This document shows, in pieces, positions 16,175 through 25,339 of a stretch of DNA of 64,000 nt; position 1 is the stretch's first letter; each line of letters opens with the position of its first letter. The stretch is from Prolixibacteraceae bacterium UBA1413 (GTDB taxonomy: Bacteria > Bacteroidota > Bacteroidia > Bacteroidales > Prolixibacteraceae): the NCBI GenBank assembly GCA_002304925.1, contig DBPT01000001.1, forward strand, positions 1 through 64,000. Direction: 5' to 3'. A model generated the notes under the pieces. It saw only the letters and a program-made list of their open reading frames with translations. It had not been told where the DNA came from and ran no database searches. A program made the position numbers and the translations under genes.

Positions 16175-19100
16175 TTATTTTACGAAGGGATCCAATCCGA
16201 TGTGCCCTTCCAGGCTTTTCAGGTATTCGGTTGATTTCAGGAACTTCAGTTTTTCTTCCGCGGTCTTCAGGTTCTGCTGGATTTGCATCTCTTCCTTTTC
16301 ATCCATATTCAGGGACATGACCAGATAATTTTTCAGGTATTTCACATGTTTCTGGAAAAGGGCGATGTCGCTCAGTTGTTTGTTAAGGAGACGGTCCTGG
16401 TACCAGTCACTGGACAGCAGGTATTCGCGTGAAAACAGATTTCTGATTTCCGGATCGCTGACGTTTTTTCCTTCGAAGTGGCTATACGCCATGATGTGAA
16501 GGAGTGCTTTCAGCGGGGGACAGGCCCCTTCGATGCTGCCGTCGTTGAAATAACTGAGGGCTACTCTCTGCTGAGCCTCCACGATATTGGCAACGCCGTC
16601 GGCGAAGATTTCCATGCTTTGGAGTTCCGGTTTCAGCATATCCTCGCTGAATACCGAGTTGGGATTTTCAAAGATCCTGCCGAAATAGATGCGTACGAAT
16701 TTTCCGGTGATCCGGTATCCCAGGCGGGAAGCAAGTACCGGTTTGTTGTTGAATTCAAAATCTTCGAGTTTTTCCAGCAATCCGTTTTTGATCATGAAGT
16801 CAGGCTGCACTTCCTCGGGCCGCAGGCGGCTCCACAATTCCGGTACCAGGAGACTTATATCATGGTCAACCCGGTAATTGGGTCCGATATAGCCTGCGGC
16901 GCTGGTGAAACCCGGATATCCCGTCAGGATGAAGGAGACCAGCGCATTGTTGAGGTCGGTCACCGGACTGAGTGCGTTAAAAGGACCCTTGGTCAGTGCA
17001 CCTTCTGTTCCGGCACCTGTCGTGGAGGGTGATTTTCCGGTGAGGCTGCAAACAAAGTCCATGAAGAGTTCAGGTAATTCCTGGAAATGGATCGGGTTGT
17101 ACACGGCAAGAGACCGGATCCCTTTTTCCGGCGGATTGTTCCGACGCCCGGCAAGGACCGCATTCACGGGGAAGAGGACCGGCTCCCCGGCAGGGATCTT
17201 CCTGAAAAGCCGTGTGCCTATCTCTGCTATGTATTTGTCCCGGTGTTTAACGATGTCAGGCCTGTTTTGCAGGTAACGCATGTTTTTGGAGGGCTTTCCC
17301 TCGATAATGCGCGGATGGGATGAAGAGACAAAGTAGGTGCAGTCTTTGTTGTTTGCCACCTCCTCGATGAGTTTCTTGATGGGCGTAGTGTATTTATCAT
17401 ACTCGATGGCATCTTCCATGATGGTCACCGCATCCTGCACGGTGAGGGGCTGAAAGTTGGAAATAAAGGTATTCGGGGTAGCCAGGTCAGCTTCGGCCTG
17501 CTTGTCAAACCCCCTGACGATGGCTTCGTCGGGTCGCTGGAAAAACCGGTATTCGCAGTTGTGGGTAAATTTCACAGCCGGCTCATGATGATCGGGAGAG
17601 AGATGTTTCAGTTTATGGGTGGGGACCACCGTCGATGCCGAAATATCATCTTCCATCTGTAATTTGTCGGCAGCAATAAAATCCTGCCGGAGTTTGAAGG
17701 TGCGCCAGGCATTGTCGCCGGTAAGGCCGATGCGGAGGTAACTGGCAACAAGCTTACGGTTCTTGAATTTCAGTTCATTTCCGTATTTTCCGTCGATGAT
17801 GTCGACCGTGAAGTACTTCCGCCAGTCATTTCCCCATTCCGGTTTGTAGAACCGTTTGACGATATGGACCAATCCTTTGATGTAATGGGGAATGCTCTCC
17901 AGCCATTCGTTGTATTCGTCGGTATACAGGGTGGGTGAGGGGCTGAGGAGTTTGATTACCGATCCCAGCGACCGCGCAGAACTCAGCAGGGGTCGGCTCT
18001 TGCGGAGATTTTCCTTTGGGTCACGGAATTTATCGTCATAATCCTTGTTGATGATTTCCCCGACGATTTTGAAGTCATTTTCAAAGTCTGCTGTAAAAAA
18101 GGGACCATAGATGATGGCATCATTGATCGATTTGGAGATTTCCGATTTTCCGCCTCCGGAAACCGTGCAGGGTTTGTGGCAGAAAGTTCCTTCAGCTGCG
18201 GTTCCGATCAGGCGCCATGAGGGAACCCAGGGATTCTTTTCCATCCTGATTTTATATCCCGAAGGCAGGATATACGTACAGGAAGGATTCAGCCGGATCG
18301 ATTTGATTTCATTTTCCTTCTGCCAGGTGATTTTCTGTTCCACCAGGCTGAAAGCAGCATCCCGGGGAACATAAATGACATCGGGGTAGTTTTTGTCAAC
18401 AGCATATCCTTCGGGATGGACATCCATGAAAGATGCGTACATCTGCATCATTTCCTCAAAGCCTAGTCCATTCTCCCTGATCTGGCTGTCCTTCCGGAAT
18501 TCATCCCCCAGGTTGTACCCGGGGAAGGCAATAGCCCCTCCGGCATGTTCTTCCTCCGCATTTCCGAAAAGATTGGCTGAATAGCTGATATGGGTTTTTA
18601 CCTCTTTCTTGGAATATCCGAAGTAGTTGTCGGCGATGACAGTTACAATGACTCCCTCGTCGGTGCGGGCGGTGATTTTAAAGGCTTTCCCGTCGTTGTA
18701 CCTTTCATGTTCGTCTTTCCAGCACATGCCATCTCTTTTCTGGCGTTCGGTAGCTTCTTCAAAGGGGGGAAGCCCCACCTCCTTTTTGGTCAGATTCACC
18801 AGGTGAGGAGCCAGGATGATGCACCCCGAATGGCCGGTCCATCCTTCAATGTCGAGTGCCGAATCATTCTCCGGGAGAAACGGATCCCCTCCGTTGCCGA
18901 AAATGGATTCTACGAAGTCGAGGTTGCTAACCAGGTTCCCCGGAACAAAAAAACGCACTTCCATACTCTTCTGGCCGGAAACACCCGGAACTTCAGGAGA
19001 GACAACGGGTCGGAGCAGAAGAGAAACGAAAACTTCTGCCTTTTCTTCCTGGGTGGAAGTGAAGGGTAGTTGCATCAACTCATGGGGAGGATGCAGCGCT

Positions 19101-19627
19101 TCATTCAGCAAAATGGCGAAAGAGTATTTAGGGACCGCTTTTTTGTCATCGGGAATGGGCAGTCCTCCTTCGGCTATATGAAACACCCCTTCGGTGGTCC
19201 TCCGGTCATTTTTCGGATTGTGAAGAACGCCCTGCTTGATCCGGTAACTGTTGATGATGCCCGAAACAAAAATGTCCTGGTCGGGTGGCAGGGAGAGCGC
19301 CCGTGCAACCCCGTGACTGTCGGCGATGAATGTGTGGGATGGCAGCCGGGGATGGACTTTGTCGCGAAACTCCGTCAAATGGCTGTCCAGGAAATTCTGA
19401 ATCCTCTGGTCAGCCGGACAAAGGTAGGTGGAAAGCAGCCTGTTTTTTTCGCGGTGATTCTTGATTAGGTCGTTGGCAAGTTCCAGGAAATCAAACCCGG
19501 AAGTGCCCTTCACCACAGGTTGACCCAGTGCGGCCAGTTTCAGGTTAATATATTCATTCACCCTTTTGGGCCTGGGTATTTCGTTGGTTCCCGCTTTGCT
19601 GAAACCGAATGATTTCTTCAGATCCAT
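16175..19627 (-). CDS. ~1,150-residue protein, probable PPi-type PEP carboxykinase
   Basis: A very large soluble protein without signal peptide or membrane segment, 1,150 residues. Length and several blocks fit the diphosphate-dependent phosphoenolpyruvate carboxykinase family (EC 4.1.1.38), known from Entamoeba and Actinobacteria, which is about 1,100-1,150 residues. The enzyme interconverts PEP, CO2 and phosphate with oxaloacetate and PPi. Notable segments are NYFGYSKKEVKTHISYSANL (about 335-352), EEEHAGGAIAFPGYNLGDEF (about 358-377) and a P-loop-like CTVSGGGKSEISKSINDA (about 485-500). The family assignment rests on recalled length and motif style, without an alignment, so it is moderate. 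It stands alone with its own -7 element. In this organism it could supply oxaloacetate for propionate fermentation. Confidence 0.6.
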   Translation of the reverse strand: MDLKKSFGFSKAGTNEIPRPKRVNEYINLKLAALGQPVVKGTSGFDFLELANDLIKNHREKNRLLSTYLCPADQRIQNFLDSHLTEFRDKVHPRLPSHTFIADSHGVARALSLPPDQDIFVSGIINSYRIKQGVLHNPKNDRRTTEGVFHIAEGGLPIPDDKKAVPKYSFAILLNEALHPPHELMQLPFTSTQEEKAEVFVSLLLRPVVSPEVPGVSGQKSMEVRFFVPGNLVSNLDFVESIFGNGGDPFLPENDSALDIEGWTGHSGCIILAPHLVNLTKKEVGLPPFEEATERQKRDGMCWKDEHERYNDGKAFKITARTDEGVIVTVIADNYFGYSKKEVKTHISYSANLFGNAEEEHAGGAIAFPGYNLGDEFRKDSQIRENGLGFEEMMQMYASFMDVHPEGYAVDKNYPDVIYVPRDAAFSLVEQKITWQKENEIKSIRLNPSCTYILPSGYKIRMEKNPWVPSWRLIGTAAEGTFCHKPCTVSGGGKSEISKSINDAIIYGPFFTADFENDFKIVGEIINKDYDDKFRDPKENLRKSRPLLSSARSLGSVIKLLSPSPTLYTDEYNEWLESIPHYIKGLVHIVKRFYKPEWGNDWRKYFTVDIIDGKYGNELKFKNRKLVASYLRIGLTGDNAWRTFKLRQDFIAADKLQMEDDISASTVVPTHKLKHLSPDHHEPAVKFTHNCEYRFFQRPDEAIVRGFDKQAEADLATPNTFISNFQPLTVQDAVTIMEDAIEYDKYTTPIKKLIEEVANNKDCTYFVSSSHPRIIEGKPSKNMRYLQNRPDIVKHRDKYIAEIGTRLFRKIPAGEPVLFPVNAVLAGRRNNPPEKGIRSLAVYNPIHFQELPELFMDFVCSLTGKSPSTTGAGTEGALTKGPFNALSPVTDLNNALVSFILTGYPGFTSAAGYIGPNYRVDHDISLLVPELWSRLRPEEVQPDFMIKNGLLEKLEDFEFNNKPVLASRLGYRITGKFVRIYFGRIFENPNSVFSEDMLKPELQSMEIFADGVANIVEAQQRVALSYFNDGSIEGACPPLKALLHIMAYSHFEGKNVSDPEIRNLFSREYLLSSDWYQDRLLNKQLSDIALFQKHVKYLKNYLVMSLNMDEKEEMQIQQNLKTAEEKLKFLKSTEYLKSLEGHIGLDPFVK

Positions 19628-19658
19628 ACTCTTGTTGTTTAATGTTTTCTATGTATAG

Positions 19659-19666
19659 CAAAAATA
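19659..19666 (-). promoter_or_regulatory. -7 element (TATTTTTG) of the large PEPCK-like gene
   Basis: Perfect TAnnTTTG on the minus strand, 31 bp before the ATG at 19627. Confidence 0.55.
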
Positions 19667-19751
19667 GGGAAAACGATTAAGAATGTCTTGTTCCCTCGTG
19701 TGAAACGGACAATGTTAACCTAAATAAAAACTGGTGCGGCGAAGTATACTG

Positions 19752-20168
19752 TCAGCTCCTGAGCATGCTGATAAGCATGAAAAAGAGGAAGACGGAAAAG
19801 AATCCGGTGATGATTTTCAAGACTTTGGCGGCCTTTTTCCGGAAAAGATCTGTCAGAAGAACAGCCAGGGCCAGCACCCCGTTGAGTATCAATCCGAGGT
19901 AATGGGGCAACACTCTCCCCTCCACGGGGAGTTCTTCGGGCAAGAAGGCTTTTTCACCCGTAAAAGGGTCAACCGGATCGATCAGGTTGGCAGGAGCCAC
20001 CATGCCTGACAAGACAGCCCATCCTGCATAGAGTCCCAGAAGGACCAGAATTCCCGATCCGATCAAACCGAAACCCCTTTTTTTCTCTGCCCAGCCGTAA
20101 ATCAACACTGTTATGCCGGCAAAAATCCCCCACTGGGGAATGGTAACGACCCAATAATCACTGATCAT
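19752..20168 (-). CDS. Small integral membrane protein, unknown function
   Basis: A 138-residue protein with about four hydrophobic helices (WGIFAGITVLIYGWA, GLIGSGILVLLGLYAGWAVL, HYLGLILNGVLALAVLLT, KIITGFFSVFLFFMLISML). A loop of about 35 residues between helices two and three carries PVDPFTGEKAFLPEELPVEG. No catalytic motif is seen and the family is not recognised. It is divergent from the EEP lipoprotein gene. Confidence 0.65.
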   Translation of the reverse strand: MISDYWVVTIPQWGIFAGITVLIYGWAEKKRGFGLIGSGILVLLGLYAGWAVLSGMVAPANLIDPVDPFTGEKAFLPEELPVEGRVLPHYLGLILNGVLALAVLLTDLFRKKAAKVLKIITGFFSVFLFFMLISMLRS

Positions 20169-20237
20169 ATCTTCTATGCCTGTTTGTTCAAAAATAACCT
20201 AAAAATCAAAGTGAATCAATTCTCAGGCAAAGAATGT

Positions 20238-20245
20238 TATTTTTG
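20238..20245 (+). promoter_or_regulatory. -7 element (TATTTTTG) of the EEP-uvrB unit
   Basis: Perfect TAnnTTTG, 23 bp before ATG 20269. Confidence 0.55.
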
Positions 20246-20268
20246 TCGTTTTAATCCATAAAACAACA

Positions 20269-21333
20269 ATGCACTTTGTAAAAACAGGCAGGTGGATGAG
20301 GAATTCTCTGATCATTCTGGCGGTTATGGGTTTTTCGGGATGCCAGCCGCGGAAAAAGGAGCCGTTGCGGCCTGATGACCATACACTCACCTTTGCTTTT
20401 TACAATGTGGAGAATCTCTATGATATCGAGGATGACCCTCGCACCAATGACCAGGAATTCCTTCCGAAGGGTTTGAAGCGTTGGGATGAGAGAAAGTACA
20501 GTAAGAAAATCGGTGATTTGTCCCTGGCCCTGAAAGCGCTGGGGGGGAAGGAACTTCCGGAAATCATCGGATTGTGTGAGGTGGAAAATAAAAAGGTAGT
20601 GGAAGATTTGGTCGCCCATCCCAATCTGGCGGAGGGAAATTACCAGGTAGTTCATTTTCACGACCGTGACAGCCGGGGGATTGACCAGGCGCTGGCCTAC
20701 CGGAGTGATGAGTTTTCTCTGGAATCCTCCCGGCTGATAGCTGTCAGAAAAAGCGGAGGCGGTATGCATGCCAGGGGAATTCTCTATGTTTCGGGAAGGT
20801 CCAACAACGGGGAGATGTTTCATATTTTTGTAAATCACTGGCCCTCAAGGGAGAATGACGAGGTGTCGAGGGAGCAGGGCAGGAAGGATATGGCGGCAGC
20901 CTTGCGCAAGTTGTCTGATGATATTCAGTGCAGGCAGCGGGACGGGCATGTTGTGATTATGGGTGATATGAATGATGAACCGGATAATGCAAGTCTCAGG
21001 GATGTCCTTGGGGCCACGCCGCCGGGACAGGCCGGCCGGTCAGGATTGGTAAACCTTATGTTCCCGGCGATGGAAAAGGGTCATGGGAGCTATAAATTTC
21101 AGGGAGATTGGAAAATGCTGGATAACCTGGTGGTATCGGAATCCCTTCTGGATTCAACGGGATACCGGGTGGAGAACAACCGGGGTTATGTTTTCAGCAT
21201 GCCCTGGATGGAGTTCCGCAACAGTGCAGGAGAAATGTCACCCGACCGCACCTATGCCGGTGACAAATATACCGGCGGGACCAGCGACCATTTTCCGGTC
21301 TATTTCAGATTATTCAGGCCGGAAAGCCGGTAA
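20269..21333 (+). CDS. Endonuclease/exonuclease/phosphatase family lipoprotein
   Basis: A 354-residue metal-dependent phosphodiesterase or nuclease fold. The N-terminus has a lipobox (VMGFSGC, Cys at residue 25), so it is probably an outer-membrane or periplasmic lipoprotein. Catalytic blocks of the EEP superfamily are present: FYNVENLYD, GLCEVENKKV (metal-binding Glu), RGIDQALAYR, VIMGDMNDEPDN and the terminal TSDHFPVYF. A second in-frame ATG at 20296 gives a shorter but still valid lipoprotein signal. Substrate is unknown. uvrB follows after 25 bp, so the two are probably cotranscribed. Confidence 0.88.
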   Translation: MHFVKTGRWMRNSLIILAVMGFSGCQPRKKEPLRPDDHTLTFAFYNVENLYDIEDDPRTNDQEFLPKGLKRWDERKYSKKIGDLSLALKALGGKELPEIIGLCEVENKKVVEDLVAHPNLAEGNYQVVHFHDRDSRGIDQALAYRSDEFSLESSRLIAVRKSGGGMHARGILYVSGRSNNGEMFHIFVNHWPSRENDEVSREQGRKDMAAALRKLSDDIQCRQRDGHVVIMGDMNDEPDNASLRDVLGATPPGQAGRSGLVNLMFPAMEKGHGSYKFQGDWKMLDNLVVSESLLDSTGYRVENNRGYVFSMPWMEFRNSAGEMSPDRTYAGDKYTGGTSDHFPVYFRLFRPESR

Positions 21334-21358
21334 ATCATAAAACTTCGTATAACAGTTT

Positions 21359-23395
21359 ATGAAGATGGAGTTCAGGGTTTCGTCCGATTATCAGCCTACC
21401 GGGGACCAGCCGGAAGCCATCCGCCAATTGGCGGAGGGACTGATCAACGGGGAGAAATTCCAGGTATTGCTGGGGGTTACCGGATCGGGAAAAACCTTTA
21501 CCATGGCCAATGTCATTGAAAAGGTACAGCGGCCTACCCTCATCCTGAGCCATAACAAAACCCTCGCCGCCCAACTGTATGGGGAGATGAAACAGTTCTT
21601 TCCCGACAATTCCGTTGAGTATTTCGTTTCTTATTACGACTATTACCAGCCCGAAGCGTACATCCCTACCACGAATACCTATATCGAGAAGGATCTTTCC
21701 ATTAACAAGGACATTGAAAAGCTGCGGCTCAGTACAACCTCCTCCCTTTTATCAGGGAGGCGTGATGTAATTGTCGTCTCATCGGTCTCCTGCCTTTATG
21801 GTATTGGTAATCCCGAAGACTTTCACGCCAACGTGATTACCCTGAGCAAAGGGGAGAAGGTTTCGCGGAATTCGCTCCTTCACCGGCTTGTGGATGCGCT
21901 CTATTCGAGGAGCGATGTTGATTTTCAGCGGGGTAATTTCAGGGTAAAGGGGGATACCGTGGATATTTTTCCGGCATACGCTGATGTGGCCTGCCGGATC
22001 ATCTTCTGGGGGGAGGAGGTTGAAGAGATCTCTTCATTGGATCCTGTTTCCGGAATGGAGATTCAGCCGATGGATCAGGCGGTCATATATCCTGCTAATA
22101 TTTTTGTTACGACCAGGGAACGGATGCATAACGCCATCCGGCTGATCCAGGATGATTTGGTGAAGCAGATCGATTTTTTTCAGGAGAATGGCAAGCCTTT
22201 GGAGGCCAAGCGGATCCAGGAGCGTGTCGAGTATGACCTGGAAATGATCCGCGAACTGGGTTATTGTCCGGGCATTGAGAATTATTCCCGTTACTTTGAC
22301 GGACGCACTCCCGGGACGAGGCCTTTCTGTCTCCTGGATTATTTCCCCTCCGATTTTCTGACCATCATTGATGAGAGTCATGTGACCCTGCCCCAGATCA
22401 GGGCGATGTTCGGAGGGGACCGTTCACGGAAGGTGACCCTGGTGGAATTCGGATTCAGGTTGCCTGCCGCCATTGACAACCGGCCGCTCCGTTTTGAGGA
22501 GTTTGAATCCCTGGTAAACCAGATCATTTATGTGAGTGCCACCCCTGCCGACTATGAATTGGAGCGCACCGAAGGGGTGGTGGTGGAACAACTCATCCGG
22601 CCTACCGGGTTGCTGGATCCGATGATTGAGATTCGGCCGGCCCGGAACCAGATCGACGATCTGATGCATGAGATCAGCCTCCGGGCGGAAAAAAATGAGC
22701 GCACCCTGGTTACCACCCTGACCAAACGGATGGCGGAAGAGCTTACCCGTTATCTTTCCGAAAACGGTTTTAAGAGCCGGTATATCCACTCCGACGTGGA
22801 TACCCTCGAACGGGTGGAGATCATGGAGCAGCTGCGGAAAGGGGTTTTTGACGTGCTGGTGGGCATCAATTTGCTCCGGGAGGGGCTTGATTTGCCGGAA
22901 GTGTCTCTGGTCGCCATTCTGGATGCTGACAAGGAGGGATTTCTGCGGTCGGAACGCTCCCTGACCCAAACTGCCGGGAGGGCAGCCCGTAACCTGAACG
23001 GAAGGGTGATCATGTATGCCTCTTCGGTGACGGCATCGATGCAGAAAACCATGGATGCCACCAATTACCGCAGGGAGAAACAGTTGAAATACAACCTGGA
23101 GAACAACATCACGCCCCGGCAGATTGTAAAACCCACCCGGGAGATCATCGGATACGCCTACCGGAGTGATAAACAGGACGAAACGGGATATTCAGGAGGT
23201 GAGGTCCATATCGACGTGGCAGCCGACCCGGTGGTTCAGTTCATGTCGCCCGAAGCTTTGGAAAAGAGTATCACCGCTACTAAAAAGCTGATGCAGGAAG
23301 CCGCCCGGCAACTCGACTTCATAGAAGCCGCCCGTCTCCGCGATGAAATGTTCCGCCTCCGGGAACTGCTCGCTGAAAAAAAGAGCCGACACTGA
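21359..23395 (+). CDS. uvrB: Excinuclease ABC subunit B
   Basis: DNA-damage-binding helicase-like subunit of nucleotide excision repair, 678 residues, full length. Walker A is GVTGSGKTFTMANV (about residues 39-52). The beta-hairpin region is SYYDYYQPEAYIPTTNTYIE. Helicase motif II is TIIDESHVTLPQI. Motifs V and VI are GINLLREGLDLPEVSLVAIL and QTAGRAARNLNGRVI. The C-terminal UVR motif (AARQLDFIEAARLRDEMFRL) binds UvrC. An ATG two codons later (21365) is an alternative start. uvrA and uvrC are not in the window. Confidence 0.97.
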   Translation: MKMEFRVSSDYQPTGDQPEAIRQLAEGLINGEKFQVLLGVTGSGKTFTMANVIEKVQRPTLILSHNKTLAAQLYGEMKQFFPDNSVEYFVSYYDYYQPEAYIPTTNTYIEKDLSINKDIEKLRLSTTSSLLSGRRDVIVVSSVSCLYGIGNPEDFHANVITLSKGEKVSRNSLLHRLVDALYSRSDVDFQRGNFRVKGDTVDIFPAYADVACRIIFWGEEVEEISSLDPVSGMEIQPMDQAVIYPANIFVTTRERMHNAIRLIQDDLVKQIDFFQENGKPLEAKRIQERVEYDLEMIRELGYCPGIENYSRYFDGRTPGTRPFCLLDYFPSDFLTIIDESHVTLPQIRAMFGGDRSRKVTLVEFGFRLPAAIDNRPLRFEEFESLVNQIIYVSATPADYELERTEGVVVEQLIRPTGLLDPMIEIRPARNQIDDLMHEISLRAEKNERTLVTTLTKRMAEELTRYLSENGFKSRYIHSDVDTLERVEIMEQLRKGVFDVLVGINLLREGLDLPEVSLVAILDADKEGFLRSERSLTQTAGRAARNLNGRVIMYASSVTASMQKTMDATNYRREKQLKYNLENNITPRQIVKPTREIIGYAYRSDKQDETGYSGGEVHIDVAADPVVQFMSPEALEKSITATKKLMQEAARQLDFIEAARLRDEMFRLRELLAEKKSRH

Positions 23396-23405
23396 AAAAC
23401 TCCAT

Positions 23406-23413
23406 TAACTTTG
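23406..23413 (+). promoter_or_regulatory. -7 element (TAACTTTG) of smpB
   Basis: Perfect TAnnTTTG just after the uvrB stop. It places transcription start near 23420 and rules out the in-frame ATG at 23415 as the smpB start. Confidence 0.6.
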
Positions 23414-23462
23414 CATGGCGGTTGAAGCAGAAAAACCGCCATTACGAATTAGCATCCGGACC

Positions 23463-23921
23463 ATGTCAGCGATAAAGTCAGATATTCTGATCAAAAACAA
23501 AAAGGCTTACTTTGAATATGAGATCATCGAAAGCCTCGAAGCTGGTATCCAGTTGGTGGGTACCGAGATCAAATCGATCCGCAACGGAAAAGCCAACCTG
23601 ACCGATTCCTACTGTCAGTTTTTTAATAATGAGTTGTATGTCAAGAACCTCCATATTTCAGAATATGAATTGGGAACCTGCAACAACCATTTGGCCAAGC
23701 GCGACCGCAAACTGCTTTTGCAAAAGCGGGAGTTGCAGAAATGGCAGAAAAAAATCAAGGAATCGGGATTGGCTCTGATCCCCCTCAAACTGTTCATCAA
23801 TGACAAAGGATTGGCCAAGCTTGAAGTGGCCCTGTGTCGCGGGAAAAAAGTGTACGACAAAAGGGAGAGCATCAAAGAAAAGGACAACCGCAGGGAGATG
23901 GAGCGGAGCAGCAAGTATTGA
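23463..23921 (+). CDS. smpB: SsrA-binding protein SmpB
   Basis: Binds tmRNA and brings it to stalled ribosomes in trans-translation. 152 residues, normal size. Conserved blocks are NKKAYFEYEIIESLEAGIQL, GTEIKSIRNGKANLTDSYCQ, HISEYELGTCNNH and KRDRKLLLQKREL. The basic tail (ESIKEKDNRREMERSSKY) is the part that enters the ribosome. ATG 23463 gives the family N-terminus and fits the promoter position. No ssrA gene was recognised nearby. Confidence 0.95.
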   Translation: MSAIKSDILIKNKKAYFEYEIIESLEAGIQLVGTEIKSIRNGKANLTDSYCQFFNNELYVKNLHISEYELGTCNNHLAKRDRKLLLQKRELQKWQKKIKESGLALIPLKLFINDKGLAKLEVALCRGKKVYDKRESIKEKDNRREMERSSKY

Positions 23922-24044
23922 AAGCAGCGGCGAACCATCACTCATCATATACCTCCTGCCGGAATTTAGATTCCGTTGAGGATTTCCATAGTGTCTTGTT
24001 CGCTTACCCCGCGGTAGAGCTGATGGGGGTGCGCTCACCGGAAT

Positions 24045-25184
24045 TCAGAGAGCAGAAGCGCTGTGGATGGCCTGTTTCCCGAATTTTTGACGGATAGAAT
24101 CCATGCTGTGGTAAAGCCTGATCATTTCAGGCGCGTCTTCGAAGAGGTTCATCTGGTAAGTTCCTGAAATCAAATTGCTTAACCTGACCCCGACTAGACG
24201 GATCAGCATCCGGCGGTTATAGAGCTGGCGGAAAAGGGTCTTTGCCACTCCCCTGATGATGTGATCAAAGGAAGTATAGGGGATCTTCTTTTGCAGGGTA
24301 TGCGTGTCGAAATTGGAATAGCGGATTTTTACGGTCACACAGGAGGTCATTTTCTGTTTGCTTCGCAGTTCGAATGCGAGTTCTTCACTCATCCGGATGA
24401 TCATTGTTTCGAGTAGCTGCACATCGGTTGTATCCTGTTCGAAAGTCCGTTCGCTGCTCATGGATTTTTGGCTGCTCCAGGACTGCACCGGCGTGGGATC
24501 GATGCCGTTGGCTTTTTTCCAGAGGGAGATTCCGTTTTTCCCCAGAAGCCGTTCCATCATTTCCGGGGGGATGGTGCTCAGGGTGCCGATGGTGATGATC
24601 CCCATGGAACGGAGGAGCTTGAAGGTCTGAGGCCCCAGCATCGGGATCTTGCGGATGGAAAGGGGATTCAGAAAAGGTTGTACAATGTTGGTGGGCACAT
24701 TTCGCAGTCCGTTGGGTTTCGCCTCCCCGGTGGCAATCTTGGATACCGTTTTGTTCACTGACAATCCCAGCGAAACCGGCAATCCGGTCTCACGGATGAT
24801 CCGTTGCCGCAATTCAGTGCTCCATTTCAGACAGCCGAAGAAGTGATCCAACCCCGTAATGTCGATATAATGCTCGTCGATCGACGCTTTTTCATACAGC
24901 GGCGCCGCTTCGGCCACAATTTCAGTGACCTGGTCCGAATATTTGCTGTACAACTCCATGTCACCCCTGACATAAGCCGCTTCACTGCACAACTGACGGG
25001 CCATCTTTACGGGCATCCCGGAATGGACACCGAAGGAACGGGCTTCGTAACTGCAGCCTGCCACCACCCCCCGGTCGGAAGTACCCCCTACCACAACCGG
25101 CCTTCCCACAAGCTTCGGATTCACCAACCGCTCAACCGAAACAAAAAAAGTGTCCATGTCAATATGTGCTATGCTCCGCTCCAT
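24045..25184 (-). CDS. dinB: DNA polymerase IV (Y family)
   Basis: Error-prone translesion polymerase, about 379 residues. The first catalytic Asp is in AHIDMDTFFVSVERL and the acidic pair in KASIDEHYIDITGLD. Palm, fingers, thumb (helix-hairpin-helix at IPMLGPQTFKLLRSMGI) and little finger domains are all present. The C-terminal GTYQMNLFED is a sliding-clamp-binding motif. ATG 25184 (MERSIAHID) is the family-typical start; the frame extends seven codons upstream to a TTG. It is divergent from a LexA-like regulator with a double dyad between them, so damage-inducible control is likely. Confidence 0.95.
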   Translation of the reverse strand: MERSIAHIDMDTFFVSVERLVNPKLVGRPVVVGGTSDRGVVAGCSYEARSFGVHSGMPVKMARQLCSEAAYVRGDMELYSKYSDQVTEIVAEAAPLYEKASIDEHYIDITGLDHFFGCLKWSTELRQRIIRETGLPVSLGLSVNKTVSKIATGEAKPNGLRNVPTNIVQPFLNPLSIRKIPMLGPQTFKLLRSMGIITIGTLSTIPPEMMERLLGKNGISLWKKANGIDPTPVQSWSSQKSMSSERTFEQDTTDVQLLETMIIRMSEELAFELRSKQKMTSCVTVKIRYSNFDTHTLQKKIPYTSFDHIIRGVAKTLFRQLYNRRMLIRLVGVRLSNLISGTYQMNLFEDAPEMIRLYHSMDSIRQKFGKQAIHSASAL

Positions 25185-25289
25185 ATCTTCAATAATAAGG
25201 CACAAAAAACCAACGGCGTTAAAAAAAACACAGGATTAAAAAATTTTCTTTCTGACTTTCTCTTTTTGTATTAAAATATGTTTTAAATT

Positions 25290-25330
25290 TGATCATTATA
25301 TAATCAGTTTTAGTGACTATAATTTAATCA
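25290..25330. promoter_or_regulatory. Two similar 17-bp dyads, candidate operator pair
   Basis: TGATCATTATATAATCA (25290-25306) and TGACTATAATTTAATCA (25314-25330) share 13 of 17 bases. Both have the form TGA-N11-TCA and their starts are 24 bp apart. They lie between dinB and the XRE-S24 regulator gene, ending 9 bp before its ATG. The most likely reading is a tandem operator for the regulator. Confidence 0.55.
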
Positions 25331-25339
25331 TTTTTAAAT

